In this document: one piece after another, positions 45,170 through 57,382 of the stretch | Position numbering within the stretch: the first letter of the stretch is position 1 | Layout: each line of letters starts with the position of its first letter | Source of the DNA: Atherix ibis | Taxonomy: Eukaryota > Arthropoda > Insecta > Diptera > Athericidae | Assembly: GCA_958298945.1 (NCBI GenBank) | Contig: OY282607.1 | Location: forward strand, 92,015,270-92,079,269 | Length of the DNA: 64,000 bases | Reading direction: 5' to 3' | The notes under the pieces: generated by a model | Seen by the model: the letters and a program-made list of their open reading frames with translations, nothing else | What the model was told of the DNA's origin: nothing | The model's database searches: none | Program-made: the position numbers and the translations under genes

Positions 45170-46010
45170 TTGTGGTGAATAACCCTAACTCAGATTATAG
45201 TAATATTGAGGCTTTTAGTGATCCTCAATGTCATGTTGTTTGACTGGTGGGAAATCTCGTAGGAATCAGGGAATCCCAAACCAAGATGCCGAAGTCTCGC
45301 CAGGCAATGGCATTGCAATCGCAGAGTAGATGCTCCAACGTTTCATCCTCTTCTGAGCAAAAACGACAGATGGTTGTGTCAGATTTGCCCATCTTATCAA
45401 AATGATATCTTGACAGACAATGGCCAGTGGAGTAGTCATAGGTCCAGTTTGTTGAATTAAAGGACCTCTGCTATCCTTCTTTAGAAAAGACGATGAATTT
45501 TTTCGAGTGATTTATGCTCAATGAATTACCTCAGTGTGAGCTTTTTACCCCGTATTTCTAGGACTTTATAATGGACCACAGGTGGCCTCTTGGATAGCCA
45601 CAGAATGGTTCTGATCCCAATAGATAGCCACAGAAGGGTTTTGGTCCAATGCACGGAGCATTTGATCTCCTTTCGGCAAGTTTATTTGCTAGTCCGTTAC
45701 CCTAATACCCCATCTAGCCAGTTAATTAAGAATCATGAGAATATCCCAAACTAGGTTAGATTCGACATCACATGAGACAAGAGCTTTCAGAGCAGCTTAG
45801 CTGTCTGAGATGATGTAGATCTTTGCGTTACGTAGGTTCCTTCTGTTATGTAGATTTATCAAAGGCCTTATGTAGACAGTAATAAGGTTTCAATACACCC
45901 ACCCCAATACCCTCATCTATTTTACAACCGTATGTATAAAAAGACGGGGACCACTTCTTCGAGTGACAGTCCCAACCCTCCTTTCAAGTTAAGTGTTCCG
46001 TGAGAACTAC
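45170..46010 (-). mobile_element. LINE 3' region with RNase H, copy 2 (minus)
   Basis: On the minus strand this repeats the 38,790-39,700 sequence: a Cys-rich TTICRFCSEEDETLEHL block near 45,330-45,390, then further 5' the RNase H part ending near 45,950. It is more decayed than copy 1, with a short local duplication around GATAGCCACAGAA (45,592-45,635). The pair is arranged tail to tail about 6 kb apart. Confidence 0.7.
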
Positions 46011-46074
46011 TTTGAAGGATTGTTTAAGTTGGATTAAAGCCCTTCAGCACTACTGCGAAGAGTGGAATACAAGA

Positions 46075-46360
46075 GTAGTCTGATAAGTCAGTGATAAATG
46101 CAAAAAATATAGCTGATGTCAGCAAATCGATATAATTTTCATTATTCCGCATTATTGACCATAAACATCGGTTCATTAGTGTATATTTGAATGCTATTGA
46201 AAGGTTAGAAGATTTATGTTTTTTTAATTATGATATAATAAATTTTTTAAGGAAAAAACAATATCTGAAACCAAAACTAAATTACGAACTAAATTTTTGT
46301 TGAATAAATTAATTCTTTATTTCATTTATCACTAACTAATCAGACTGACCTTCTAAGAAA
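46075..46360. mobile_element. Mariner family M3, MITE-like remnant
   Basis: The left end AGTAGTCTGATAAGTCAGTG is followed by the M3 leader also seen at 21,700. The right end has TTCATTTATCACTAACTAAT then CAGACTG. At about 285 bp only leader and trailer remain. Confidence 0.7.
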
Positions 46361-47211
46361 AAATAAATTTATGGAGCCATAAAGATAAGCAAGTCAATAC
46401 GTTAAAATAATATTTAATTTAAAACCAGATGTTACTGAAGGCTCATATTTTTTGAACCTCAAGATAAATGCTCTCTAAAATAAGGCATAGAATTAAATAT
46501 TTTTGATAAATCTACAAAAAATAAACAGCAGAAATATTGTAATTTTAGGTTCAATAAATTTTATACAAAAAATGTAGACATAATGTAGAATTGTGTTCAG
46601 ATACAATTTAAAGTCCTAGCAATATGATATATATCAAAAATGATAAATTAATTACCTTTATTTGAACAAGGGTTATAGGAACCATAGCATCGCAGACAAT
46701 CAATTTTATTGAGTTCAAAATTAAGTTAAGTTTAAGGATCATTGATTCCCCAAGTAAGCGGTGAAGTTTTGCTTATTCCGATGAGTCTTACTTCTCAGAG
46801 TCACGTACGAGCACTCATTGAAAGTTTCAATATCGTACATTAGCTAAAACAATAAAAAGCATTTTATTCATTAGGATAATGCATAAATTTGTGTCGTAAC
46901 CTTAGTTTGATATATTTTTGGATATTACGAGTATCTTAATGAATGACATTTAACATGCTCCATAATTCCAAACTTTATTCCCATATGACATTTGTCTGTT
47001 CCTTTTAAATTATAATAATCGCAAAGCTATGAGAGTAAAGATTTTGAAGTTTGAATTAGAAAGTTTTAAATTGTTAGTTGTGCATAGAACAACTAAAAAA
47101 GAAAATAGATTAAATTATTACTTTTATTATTTGATATTTTGAATTTTTGTTTGTTTGTAGTTAAGAAAAAAAAATGGTTGCTGTAGAAAAATATTACGAA
47201 AAATTTATATA
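46361..47211. other. Unassigned AT-rich stretch
   Basis: No gene or repeat recognised. Confidence 0.5.
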
Positions 47212-48426
47212 CGAGGGTCGTTCAATAAGTCCTTAGAAAAAGATGGAAAAAAACTGTTTTAAAATTTTAATCTCCTTTTAGCTCTATACACTTTCCCAAC
47301 CGTTTTTCCAAAATTTTTATCCCGTCCAAAAAATAGGATTTCGGAAGTTCTGCAAAATACTCATCCATTTGAGCAATGACGTCCTCGTTGGAAGTGAACC
47401 GTCGTCCGCCAAGCCATTTCTTCAGATTGGGGAAAAGAAAATAGTCACTCGGGGCCAAATCTGGTGAATAAACGGGATGCTGCAACAATTCCATTTTCAA
47501 TTCCATAATTTTGGCCATGGAAACAGCGCAGGTGGGCACACGCGCATTGTCCTGATGCAAGAGGATTTTTTTTTTTCAGATGGGGGCGTTTCTCTTTGAT
47601 TTCCTCGCTCAACCGTTGCAATAACGACGCGTAATACGCTCCTGTTATTGTTTTTCCTTTTTCCAAGTATTCGATAAAAATGATGCCCTGCGAATCCCAA
47701 AAGACCGTGGCCATCACCTTGCCGGCCGATGGCACAGTTTTTGCCTTCTTCGGAGCCCGTTCACCCTTGAAAATCCACTGTGATGACTGTCTCTTCATTT
47801 CTGGAGTGTAGTAGTGTATCCAGGTTTCGTCCACAGTGACATATCGACGAAGGAATTCGGCAGGATTGCGATGAAAGAGTGCCAACATAGCCTCAGAGTC
47901 CACTACACGATTGCGCTTATTCTCCTCTGAGAGCAAACGCCGCACCCATCTTGCCGACATTTTTTTCACAGACAATTTTTCATGCAAAATTGAAGCGACT
48001 GTACCTTGTGATATGTCCGTGGCCTCAACTAATTCGATGATTTCAGGAGTAGACACCTCAACTGGGCGTCCTGAACGATGTTCATCTTTTGTGGATGAAC
48101 GGCCACGTTTAAATTCATTCAACCAATTGTAAACCGTCGCAAACACAGGTGCAGATGTGCCATGAACTGCATCCAACTCGGCTTTAATTTCTTTCGGGCC
48201 TAAGCCTTTCAAATGGAGATGTTTGATGACAGCCCTAAACTCGCTTTTTTCCATTGTTATGCACAAATAAATGTCGTTAACTTTAATCGACGATAGAAAT
48301 TGACCTACGCTATGGATCGAGCTGACAGCTTTCTTGCCGATACTGCTACCTTCAAAAAAAAAAATCTTTACCGACACTACAAGCGCAATTTCTTGGATTT
48401 TCTAAGGACTTATTGAACGACTCTCG
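47212..48426 (-). mobile_element. Mariner family M5, nearly intact full-length element
   Basis: 1,215 bp. The inverted termini are 29 bp long with one mismatch (47,212-47,240 and 48,398-48,426; CGAGGGTCGTTCAATAAGTC...), and TA flanks both. A transposase gene fills it on the minus strand with a single frame break at a homopolymer. This is the best preserved transposon in the window and probably the most recent arrival. Confidence 0.95.
47267..48254 (-). pseudogene. Mariner M5 transposase, one frameshift
   Basis: The start is the Met of MEKSEFRAVIKHL (48,254). The longer upstream frame lies in the leader. The N-terminal helix-turn-helix part ends in a shortened stretch: STPEIIELVEA runs straight to TDISQGTVASILHEKL, about 15 residues less than related mariners. 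The catalytic Asp are in VDETWIHYY, LHQDNARV and SPDLAPSDYF; the last two are 34 residues apart. The only frame break is at the T run near 47,568-47,577, where one base too many puts LHQDNA out of frame. The C terminus CIELKGD ends at 47,267. The corrected length would be about 328 residues. Confidence 0.92.
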
Positions 48427-49129
48427 TAAATTCCGTTTTCAATAGTAAATGTTCTTAAAAAAAACTTATTCAGATTTAAATCAACTTGATTGGGAATAAT
48501 GTGCAATAGAAACAACTTAAATGGAAAATATTAATTTATTATCGTTTTATATTAAAAAAGTTAATTTTCTGATAAAATTAATCAAACAAAACTTAATTTT
48601 TTGATAAAATTAATCAACCAAAGGAAGATGTGTACAGGATAAGGTAATAAACACGTAAGCATTTATTGGGACAAAGTCAGCATCTTAAAAACTTTAGACT
48701 TTTGCCAACTGGAAAAGATAAGAAATTTATGTAAAAATGTTATAATGATATTTGTTGTCATAAGTTTTTTGTTTATTCATCCATAATAAAGATCTTGTTC
48801 TTTGGAGTTATCTAAATTTACGTGTTGCTGTTAATGTCCTGTAATAGTCTACGTGTTGCTGTTAATGTCCTGTAATAGTCGTGTTTTAGTGTGGGTTCGA
48901 CAGTGCTGGGCAAAAAATAATGCCAATTTAATTTTTATTACTTAATTCGGTAAATTAGTCATTTTCAAATGGGGATTTCCAACCATCTGTTGAGTTGTGG
49001 TCTATCCGGAACATATTTTTAGTATTAATATAAAAAAGATATATTTCCTCTTTGTTTGATTACTATTTAATAGTGGTGAATAGAAAATTTTGTACTAAAT
49101 CAGAGTGAAAATGGGTAAACTTATGTATT
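48427..49129. other. AT-rich stretch with two small tandem duplications
   Basis: A perfect 31-bp direct repeat lies at 48,819-48,849 and 48,850-48,880 (TACGTGTTGCTGTTAATGTC...). A slightly diverged ~40-bp repeat lies near 48,555-48,620 (TGATAAAATTAATCAA twice). No gene seen. Confidence 0.8.
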
Positions 49130-49700
49130 AAACGAAGGTTAGCGACGAGGGCTATTGCTGCTCCGTTGGAGATGTACCATACATAAGGAATTGTGGCGAT
49201 ACCAGAATAGGCTGTCCGTTTATAAAATGAATAGAAGGTAACATTTTAACGAATGATTAATACAACAATTATCGAATCAAGCGAAGGAAATATCCAAATA
49301 TTGGGTGTTTTTCTCGGGCTGTATGGCATTTGGTACCGTCTTGTTAAAAAAAGCACCACTAAGTATTATTGCCTGAGTAGCTGTATTTTCGAAGAAGAAT
49401 AGTCCGATGATGCCACCACCTCAAAATCCACATCAAACAGTAAGACATTGTAGATGCATTTATTTCTCAACAATCGCTCGTGGATTTTCTGAACCCCAAA
49501 TGCGAATATTTTGTCGATTAACCAAGCCATCAAGATTAAAATGAGCCTCATCGCTAAAGATGATTTTGTTTGAAAAATGAGCAACCACTTATTGTGGTTC
49601 CATAATCCATTCAACGAACTCCATTCGCTGTGCGTGGTCAGTAGGCTTAGGTTTTTGGGTCAACTGAGCTTTGTAAACATAAAGAGCTACTTGCGTGAAG
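49130..49700 (-). mobile_element. Tc3-type transposase fragment, decayed
   Basis: On the minus strand FSDEAHFNLDGLVNKQNIRI and WGSENPRAIVEK are clear around 49,470-49,575, followed leftwards by a broken CGF...GGGIIGLFFFENTATQA. Further on, a TKCHTARE-like block marks the second catalytic region with its Asp lost. No termini recognised. Confidence 0.65.
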
Positions 49701-49994
49701 TTTGGGACACACTATATAATTATTGAGTCAACTCAGAATTATTAATTAAATAATTTGTTACCTTCTAAAAAATAATACAATAGTATAAATTATTATGGTA
49801 TCATAAATAATAAAAGTAAAGTAGGATGGACCGTATTATAATAAAAATAACCTACAGAACGGTTACAACAATTGTAAATTGATATAATCTCGAATATGCC
49901 CAGATACTATTCAACAATTAAAAATAAATTGGGGTTCATAATTGCAGAATTTCTTAAACAATTAACAAGAACAATGAGAAAACAAATAATAATC

Positions 49995-50365
49995 ACATTA
50001 TTTTGGAAAAGTGCAAAACAATTAATTGCAAGTATTATGCCAACTTATTGGATCGTTTCAACGATGCCGTGAAAGAAAAACGTCCACATTTGGTGAAGAA
50101 AAAAATTCTCTTTTACCACTTGTGTCAGCGCTTATTACCTATTGCCGAATATGAAAAAATAGCTCGGCGGAAAATGATCTCAAACGATGAGGAGATTGTT
50201 GAAACAAAAGCTCATTTGGAAGGATTGGGAAGATCTTATTTTTTTAAATGATATACAAATTAAAGAAAATTATTGGACTAAGTACATCGAGCTAGAAGGA
50301 GGCAATGTTGAAAAACAAAATGAATTTTATACATAAAAAGGTTTTTTTCTTGTCAAGGCCAGGTA
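49995..50365 (+). mobile_element. Mariner fragment related to M5
   Basis: Plus strand: CKTINCKYYANLLDRFNDAV, KEKRPHLVKKKILF, then a deletion removing the second and third Asp, then RRKMISNDEEIVETKAHLEG and a GGNVEKQ-like C terminus. It resembles the M5 type but is a distinct, older copy without recognisable ends. Confidence 0.65.
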
Positions 50366-53300
50366 TTAATCATACAACCATTGTCTTATAAATTTATTCT
50401 TTTTCAGTGTTACCAACATATTTCAAAAGAAGAACCGTTTAGTCTTGATTACAAAGTCTAGTAAAAAAAGAATATTTAAAATAATGTCGACTTCCTCACA
50501 ATGACTTATGAAATTATTATACCATAAAAAGAAGAGCTTTCTGACACAAGCAATAATTAAATTCTTTAATACTCGTAACTTTAAATAATATTATTTATTC
50601 CATAGAGATTTATAAAAATCAGAAAATATCAAAACCGCAATTGTTGATCGAAAATAATACTCGTATATCTGAATATAAACTTCTGAGTATTAAATTATTA
50701 TTAAAATATGACACAAAAAAAAAAAAAAATTAAATTATGAATATTCTTCACAAATATTATCGTTAGTAAATTGACTTAAACCAATGATGTTGCTGTCATC
50801 AATTTGATTTATAAGAAAATTGCTTGGAAGTGTCAATCAAACATTTTTTAAAATAACAAGAGCAAAAATGAACGTTACCAGTGTACTTGTAAGTAGAAGA
50901 AGAATGTATAAATTGAAAATAAGAAATTATTTTAATATTATTTGAAGAAAATTTGAATCAAATACTATGAAATAATGCTATAATCAATTGAGGTAGTCAT
51001 AAAATCAAATGGAACATATAGAAAAGCACATAATATTCGTGTATACAATGTTGTGATAGGATATAAGACAACGTCTCTTCTAGGGCAGTAGATCGAGTGT
51101 GTAATTTTTTCAAATTAAATCACAAACATAGTCTGGGGGGTTATGGTGACAATGAGTTTTATTTAATAAATTCAGTTTTAGACACAAAAGAGAGGGGATC
51201 ATATGGTTGAGGAGGATATAAGACTATCGTCAGATGGAAGACTGTTTGTACATGCAACTTGAAAACTGTGTGGTGATTTTTTCAATGGTGGACAAGATTC
51301 TAACCTATGAATGTGATGTGTCCCCCCACTGCATGCATATAAGAGTACTCACTTGTATGGTAATTGTCAGAGACAATGTTCGATGATGACAATAAGTCTC
51401 TTCTCTTACTAGTTACACATTCATCTGTATTCGGTTTTGTCACCAATAGTTTCATAATATATTACCAGACTGCTTGGCGGATTAACAATTGAGCTTTTTC
51501 AGACTATGACCACCAATAGTCCCAGTATTTAACTATGACCAACAGTAAGAAGGATATCGTCTGTAAATAGTCTGCTAGTGTTCTCATATGCCAGAAAAGC
51601 TAGTCAGCTTTGGCAAACAGATTCTAATAGTCATTAGGGTCGGTAGGGTAACAATAGTGTTTGTATGAAGTACACATTAAACCTAGTATTTATGATGTTG
51701 GCTAACTACAAGTATTTCGAACATGATATTTATAGTGTGACCATCTGAAAAGTCTTGTGCAACAACAGGTGAGAGGATAGATGGAGAATTTGGCGCGCAT
51801 TGAAATCAGAAAGCTTTCAGCAAGCAGCAGGTTGTATCCTAGTCGAAATACTTCTTTGTATGTGTATCTATTACTACTGGGGAAAGCGAACTTATTCAGC
51901 TATCTGTTATTATTAAAAATTGGAAAATTACCCCTCAAGTTAAAGAAAAACCGAAACAATCAAAAAATCAACCTTTTTGAAGTAGCTGCTGCTGCTGCTG
52001 CCGTCAATCCATAACAGTCACACTAAGGTAACCTATGCCAAAACGTAAGTGCTATACAAGTCAGTTAAGCCACCCACTAGTACAGGGGGAAACCAGGGCC
52101 AACTTACATCAATTTAATATTAGGGGTCTGTTTTTAGTTTGCGATGAGCTTCGAATATGTTCGTTCGGTCCTTGACGGTATGAGCTCTTTATCGAAAAAT
52201 ATCGTTGTTTTTTTTTCATTTCCAATTTAAGAGTTTAATCCTTTTCATTTTTTTTTCTGTTTTACATATTAAAGAGTAAACACAATCGTAGAAATACAAA
52301 ATTATCAATGGAAAAATAGACAAATTTTCAATATGATTTCTGAAGACAGTCAAAAATTTTTAACGGAAAAATTAACGATTACTGAAAAAGAAATCTTGAT
52401 CAAATATTGTTAAAAAAAAAAATTCCTATAATATTTATTATTATTCGAATTGAATTTTTGAAAATTTTATAAATACAAAACTTGATAAGTAAAAGATATT
52501 TTCTTGCTAAAAATTTATGAAATATTGAACTGTGTGCTTAGTGTGATACTTAGTTTGGAAATATTACAAAAAAAAATTAAAAATATAATTTTAAGAATGA
52601 ATTTATTTGCAAATTAATTAAATTTCGACTATTTAGTAGTGCACGTATTCCTATTAAGAAATTAATAATTATAACTATAAGTAATAGTTCAAAGTGAAAT
52701 AATTTTTAAAATACAGGAAAATTTTCGAATAATACAAAGTATAGGAAAATTGAAAATCTTATTTATAAGCAAATAAAATATATATAAAATAAAATTATAA
52801 CTATACAGTAACCCATGTGTATTTTCTGTCTGTAAACATGCAAAGAAATAATTTTAATATTATTTAAAAAAAAATCCTAATAAAATAAATAGTAGTTGAA
52901 ATTTTTTTTCGAAAAATAATATTTATAGTAAAAATAACAAATTTAATATTATTTAAATAAAAATGAAACTACAATACAATCATTGTTAACTTTATACTTA
53001 AATTATTTAAAACAAAAATATAAATAAAATTAATTAATAATTAAAGAAAATGTATTTTTTCTTCTTCAAAAATCGTTCAAGTAATTTACTAGTCAATTAA
53101 ACTAGTAAATTTTCAAAAAGTGTGTAAAATTGTTTTTTTTTTTGGAAATAGATATAATCCTTTGAAGTGTTTACAAATGTGTTTTATGTTTGGCTATAGT
53201 ATAGTAGAAAAAACTGTTGTATAAATAGAAATTTTGTTTATTTTGGCAAAAATAACTTTTAATAAATTTCCAAATAGTTAAAGTTCATTAAAATTTTTTT

Positions 53301-53644
53301 AAAGCAATCTTCTTCCTAATTTCAAATTGAAATTTTGTTAATATTATTAACATCACTCATACGTGAGTGTGTTTATTTTATAATAAATAATCAAAAATTA
53401 TTTCAATAAAATACAGAACATTGAAAATAATTATTTTTAAAGAAAAAAAAACAACAACAACAAATCAATAAATAAACGTGCTTTTATCTTATTTCCTTTT
53501 TATAGTTTCATATTAAATCTAATAATATTCCAATATAGAAAAATAATTAGTTTTAAACGGTTTTACTTTAATAGAAAAAATAACATAAAAATAAAATTCA
53601 ATTATTATCAAGCGATTAAAGCAATCATCTAAGGTGAAGACCTA
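50366..53644. other. Unassigned stretch, partly of higher complexity
   Basis: 51,050-52,110 is clearly less AT-rich than its surroundings. It includes a run of GCT triplets (about 51,986-52,000) inside a 77-codon open frame at 51,781-52,014 ending AAAAAAVNP. A GT donor-like AAGGTAACC lies at 52,026-52,034. It could be an untranslated or small coding exon; no homology is recognised. The flanks are plain A/T-rich DNA. Confidence 0.4.
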
Positions 53645-53713
53645 ATGAAAATGAACGTGGATATTGAAATTGATATAAAACTTTTAACAACTGGATATGA
53701 CGATAGTAGTACC
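53645..53713 (+). CDS. Candidate first coding exon of an unidentified gene
   Basis: An ATG after an in-frame upstream TAA opens 23 codons (MKMNVDIEIDIKLLTTGYDD, then SST) that run exactly into GTAAGT at 53,714, phase 0. The codon use is less A/T-driven than chance frames nearby. No partner exon was found downstream in the window, so it would have an intron longer than 10 kb. It may equally be chance. Confidence 0.35.
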
Positions 53714-54965
53714 GTAAGTTATTCCCAACAAAAAATAAAAATTCCAGAAAATTTCCATATAATAAAAATACAATTTAATTTGCATATGAATATATATAAA
53801 ATTAGGATGATTTAAGATGCTTAATTTATTTTCATATTTTAAGCTCATATTTGTATAGATGTGAATTTAACAAGAAAAATGTTTACAACAAATTGCGAGA
53901 ATGAAGAAAAAACAATTATTTCCCAATCAATAAGAAGATTTTATACAATTTTTCTTGCTAAAAATAAAACATAAATAAAAATTTTCTTATAGTACAAAAA
54001 TGTATGAGAATTTGTAAATTCATATACAATTATTTAAAAGGGGAAACACGCTTTCCTATTTCCGTTTCTTAATTTCTAATTTCCTGTTCATTTGGCGTAC
54101 GAAATTTTCACTTCAACGTAATACTGGAATTTTCAGTTCATTTATGTAAATATGTATGTACGGATTATTTTCCAATTAAAGGTGAGATTAATCGTATTTC
54201 TAAATATCGCTGAAATAGGAAAATTATTGCCATAAGGAAATTTTTTAAATTTTTTGATAATTTCTCCTTCTTTTAAACTGAACATTTTATTACCAAAAAT
54301 CTTCTATATTAATTCATATAGTCCTTAAAATTGTTTTTTTTTTTTGTTATAAAATTGTTAATTATATACAATAATATTTTTATTTGTTAGTATTTTTTTG
54401 TAAATTAATATAATTTATATTTAATAATTTAGTTAAATTTTTTTGTGAATTTATATAATTTCAATTATTAAAAAAAAAATATGGAAAATATATTTTTTTA
54501 AATATATCTATTATTTATTTTTAGAATGAGCAGAATATTTTTATTTTTTACTATAATATCAAATAAAATGTGTATCTTTAAAGGAGATAATTTTTTTTTA
54601 CAATATTTTTTCTTACTTATAAATTAAAATAAAAATCAATTGAGAAATTGTTTCTATTAGAGGGTTTTTTTCTAATCCAATTTTAGAGTTTAGGAAAGGA
54701 AAATTGAATAAAATATATATTTGGATTTAATTTTTATATTTTTATAAAACTTAACTATTATTATTATGCATAAAGTAATCAGAATTTATATGAATAGAGT
54801 AACGAAACGTCTTGTGGTAAACAATAATTTTAAGGTAAAATTTTTTAATGAGTTTTTTGCATATTTCAGGATGTGATTTGTGTATTACTTGACGGATTTT
54901 GATTTTTAAATACACCAAAAATTTTAAGATTATCTACCTTAATATGATATTTTATGTAGTTTTAA
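53714..54965. other. AT-rich stretch
   Basis: Very A/T-rich with homopolymers; nothing recognised. Confidence 0.5.
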
Positions 54966-55582
54966 AAAAAAAAAAAAAGTGTTACGGCAGCAAATCCCAA
55001 AATTTTGGAGGCCAACTGACACAAGAAAATCTAGAAATTACGCGTCCTATAAGCTTTTCCTGCAATAGTCAGTTTTTTATGTGGCTTTTGGAATCCACCT
55101 TATTAAAACCGTGTAAGGTTCAGATTACTATCTTCAAATTTGAACCATAAAAAGTCAGTTATTAAATGTCCATAGCGCTCAGTATTAGAGGTCACAGTAT
55201 ATCTTTCTTCATTTTCAAAGAAATATGGTGCAATGATATCTTTAGACCAAAATGCACACCAGACAATCTGTTATCGGGGATACAAAGACTTTTTCATAAT
55301 TACTTGTGGTTTTAAAAGTCCCCATATATACATATTCACAAAGCGAGTAATAAAAACCATCCCTGACAGCTAAGTACAATCCACTTTTAAATCTCACAAG
55401 GTGGCTACAGCAGAATTACCATTTTTCTAAAAACTTTTTATAATTTTAAAAATTCAAAACAATCCAATTTATAAAATGGCAAACATTTTTCTTAAAACTA
55501 TTGATTCTTAATGATAACTTAATTTTAAAACTCTTCAATGACAGGCTTGCAATTTTTGACCCATAAAATGGATAAACTATTT
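54966..55582 (-). mobile_element. Tc3-like family X copy, decayed
   Basis: Minus strand: a good block at about 55,110-55,265, VWCAFWSKDIIAPYFFENEE then ERYGHLITDFLWFKFED. It is followed leftwards by a poor PGR.ISR-like stretch near 55,050. The right end at 55,539-55,582 has AATGACAGGC...CATAAAATGGATAAAC, matching the X terminus. Confidence 0.65.
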
Positions 55583-56588
55583 TCATTCCTACTTCTCCAA
55601 ATATCTTCAGTTGAATAAGCGAGTGCACAAACCATGCAGCGCAGATCACAAAACCCCTCGCAAAAATGTTAAACCTTACAAATTCTGAGCAATATTTTCA
55701 ATGATATAAAATTCTTGTTTATTGATGATTTTTGATCCATTTTTTTTTGGTCTTAAATCCTGAATTAAATAAAATTGTCTTAAAAAATACAGTTTTCATA
55801 TTAACATAATATTTATGAGATAGAAAAGAATTTAAATGAAACTTTAAAGTTTTCGAACAAATTATAATTCGCAGACAAATAAAGTAATTGTTTTTTAATG
55901 GACGTGCATTTTGATGCAATTCAAATAAGCTTAAATTGATATAGTAAGTTTTATCTAAAGTGGTAGGAATTTTAATTGTCTTAGTTTTAAACTATTACCA
56001 AACTTGATTGAAACGTCAAAAACAAATATCTGTGAAAGTTATTTTCGATACTGCTAACACAAGTCTTTCAAATCCAGTTAAACAGAAAGTATTCTGAAGA
56101 AGTGATTTAATGAAAAATTAACTTTACCGAGTGAAGCGGAAGATGAATCAATTTAATGCAACTTTAAAGTTAGTAATTTATTTACGAGTATCTAAAGATT
56201 TTCAGTTTAATTATCGATCGTCTTAAATGTTTAATAATGCGATATTTTAGTTCAATTGATAGGAGATAAATTCCCCTTTAAAACTACTTTGTACTTGTAG
56301 TAATAAAAGATTTGTTTAGAAATAATAGTTCTTTTTAGATTTAACTATTAAATGTTACCTAATGGAAAATATAAAAAAATAATTAAAAATGAAGTTTTAT
56401 TATGTCTATGTGAAAAAATGACTGTTCAACCTAATGGCCATTATTTTAAATAGTTCAACAAAAAATGATTAAAAAAAAGTCTTACATTTGTATTAATAAA
56501 ATAAAGTATTTATTTAAAATTAATAACATCTAATTATTTTTGCATAATAACTTATTCTATAGAAAATTAATTAATAAAAATTATCTAA
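55583..56588. other. AT-rich stretch
   Basis: No gene or transposon recognised. Confidence 0.5.
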
Positions 56589-57377
56589 GTTCGGCCATTT
56601 TGAATATTTAGGTCATTTTTGACAGCTATTTTGCTTGCACGTGTTTTGGCTCATATTCGATTTGTGCCCATTTCAAAAAATGGATCAAAAAATCTGTTTC
56701 GGGAACAAGAAAAAGTTACAGGGGGCCAGATCTGGGGATTACGATGGCTGCGGCATTATTAGTGGATTGTTTTTGGCCAAAAATTTGCGCACAAGCAACT
56801 ATGCGTGAGCAGGGGCGTTATCATGGTGCAAAAGCCAATTTTTGTTTTTCCACAAATCTGGGCGTTTCTGGCAGATTGATTCGCGCAACTTGCGCAAAAC
56901 TTGTAGGTAATATTCCTTATTGGCCGTTCTAATCTGTGGCAAGAACTCATGATACACCACACCCCTGCAATCGAAGAAAACTGTAAGCAAAACCTTCGCA
57001 TTCGACCGAACTTGGTGCGCTTTTTTCGGTCTTGGCTCGTGCGGTAGTTTCTTTTTGGATGATTGAGCTTTGGTTTCCACATCATAGCCATAATCCCACG
57101 ATTCGTCACCAGTGATGACCCTCGCGGACAGAGTTCAACAGCTCCTTAGCAATGTTAATGCGATGCTGTTTTTGGTCGAAAATGGGCAAAAATCGAAGAT
57201 GAGCCAAAAACGTGCAAGCAAAGCAGCTGTCAAAAATTAACTGAACATTAAAAATGGCCGAACTTGTCGGCATAAGGGAGAGACATGAGTACCAACATAA
57301 CGCCACAAAAAATCGAAAATCGAATATACGTAACCCGCGGAAATTCAAAATTCGCGATACTTTTTGAACAGACCTCG
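56589..57377. mobile_element. M1 mariner, foldback derivative, copy 2
   Basis: 56,589-56,696 is the M1 leader and first codons (TGGATCAAAAAATCTG) in plus orientation. At 56,697 it switches to the reversed transposase core, running to FDQKQHR codons near 57,180. The leader then follows again, now on the minus strand, to an intact terminus at 57,377 and TA. The two leader stretches form an inverted pair of about 85 bp. The core shows IMAMMWKPKLNHPK-like and NWLLHHDNAPAHA pieces with frame breaks. The left terminus is missing. Confidence 0.88.
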
Positions 57378-57382
57378 TATAA

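Noticed and set aside
48880..48905. GTGGGTTCGACAGTGC as a tRNA T-arm
   Set aside because: No acceptor stem or A box at the right distance.
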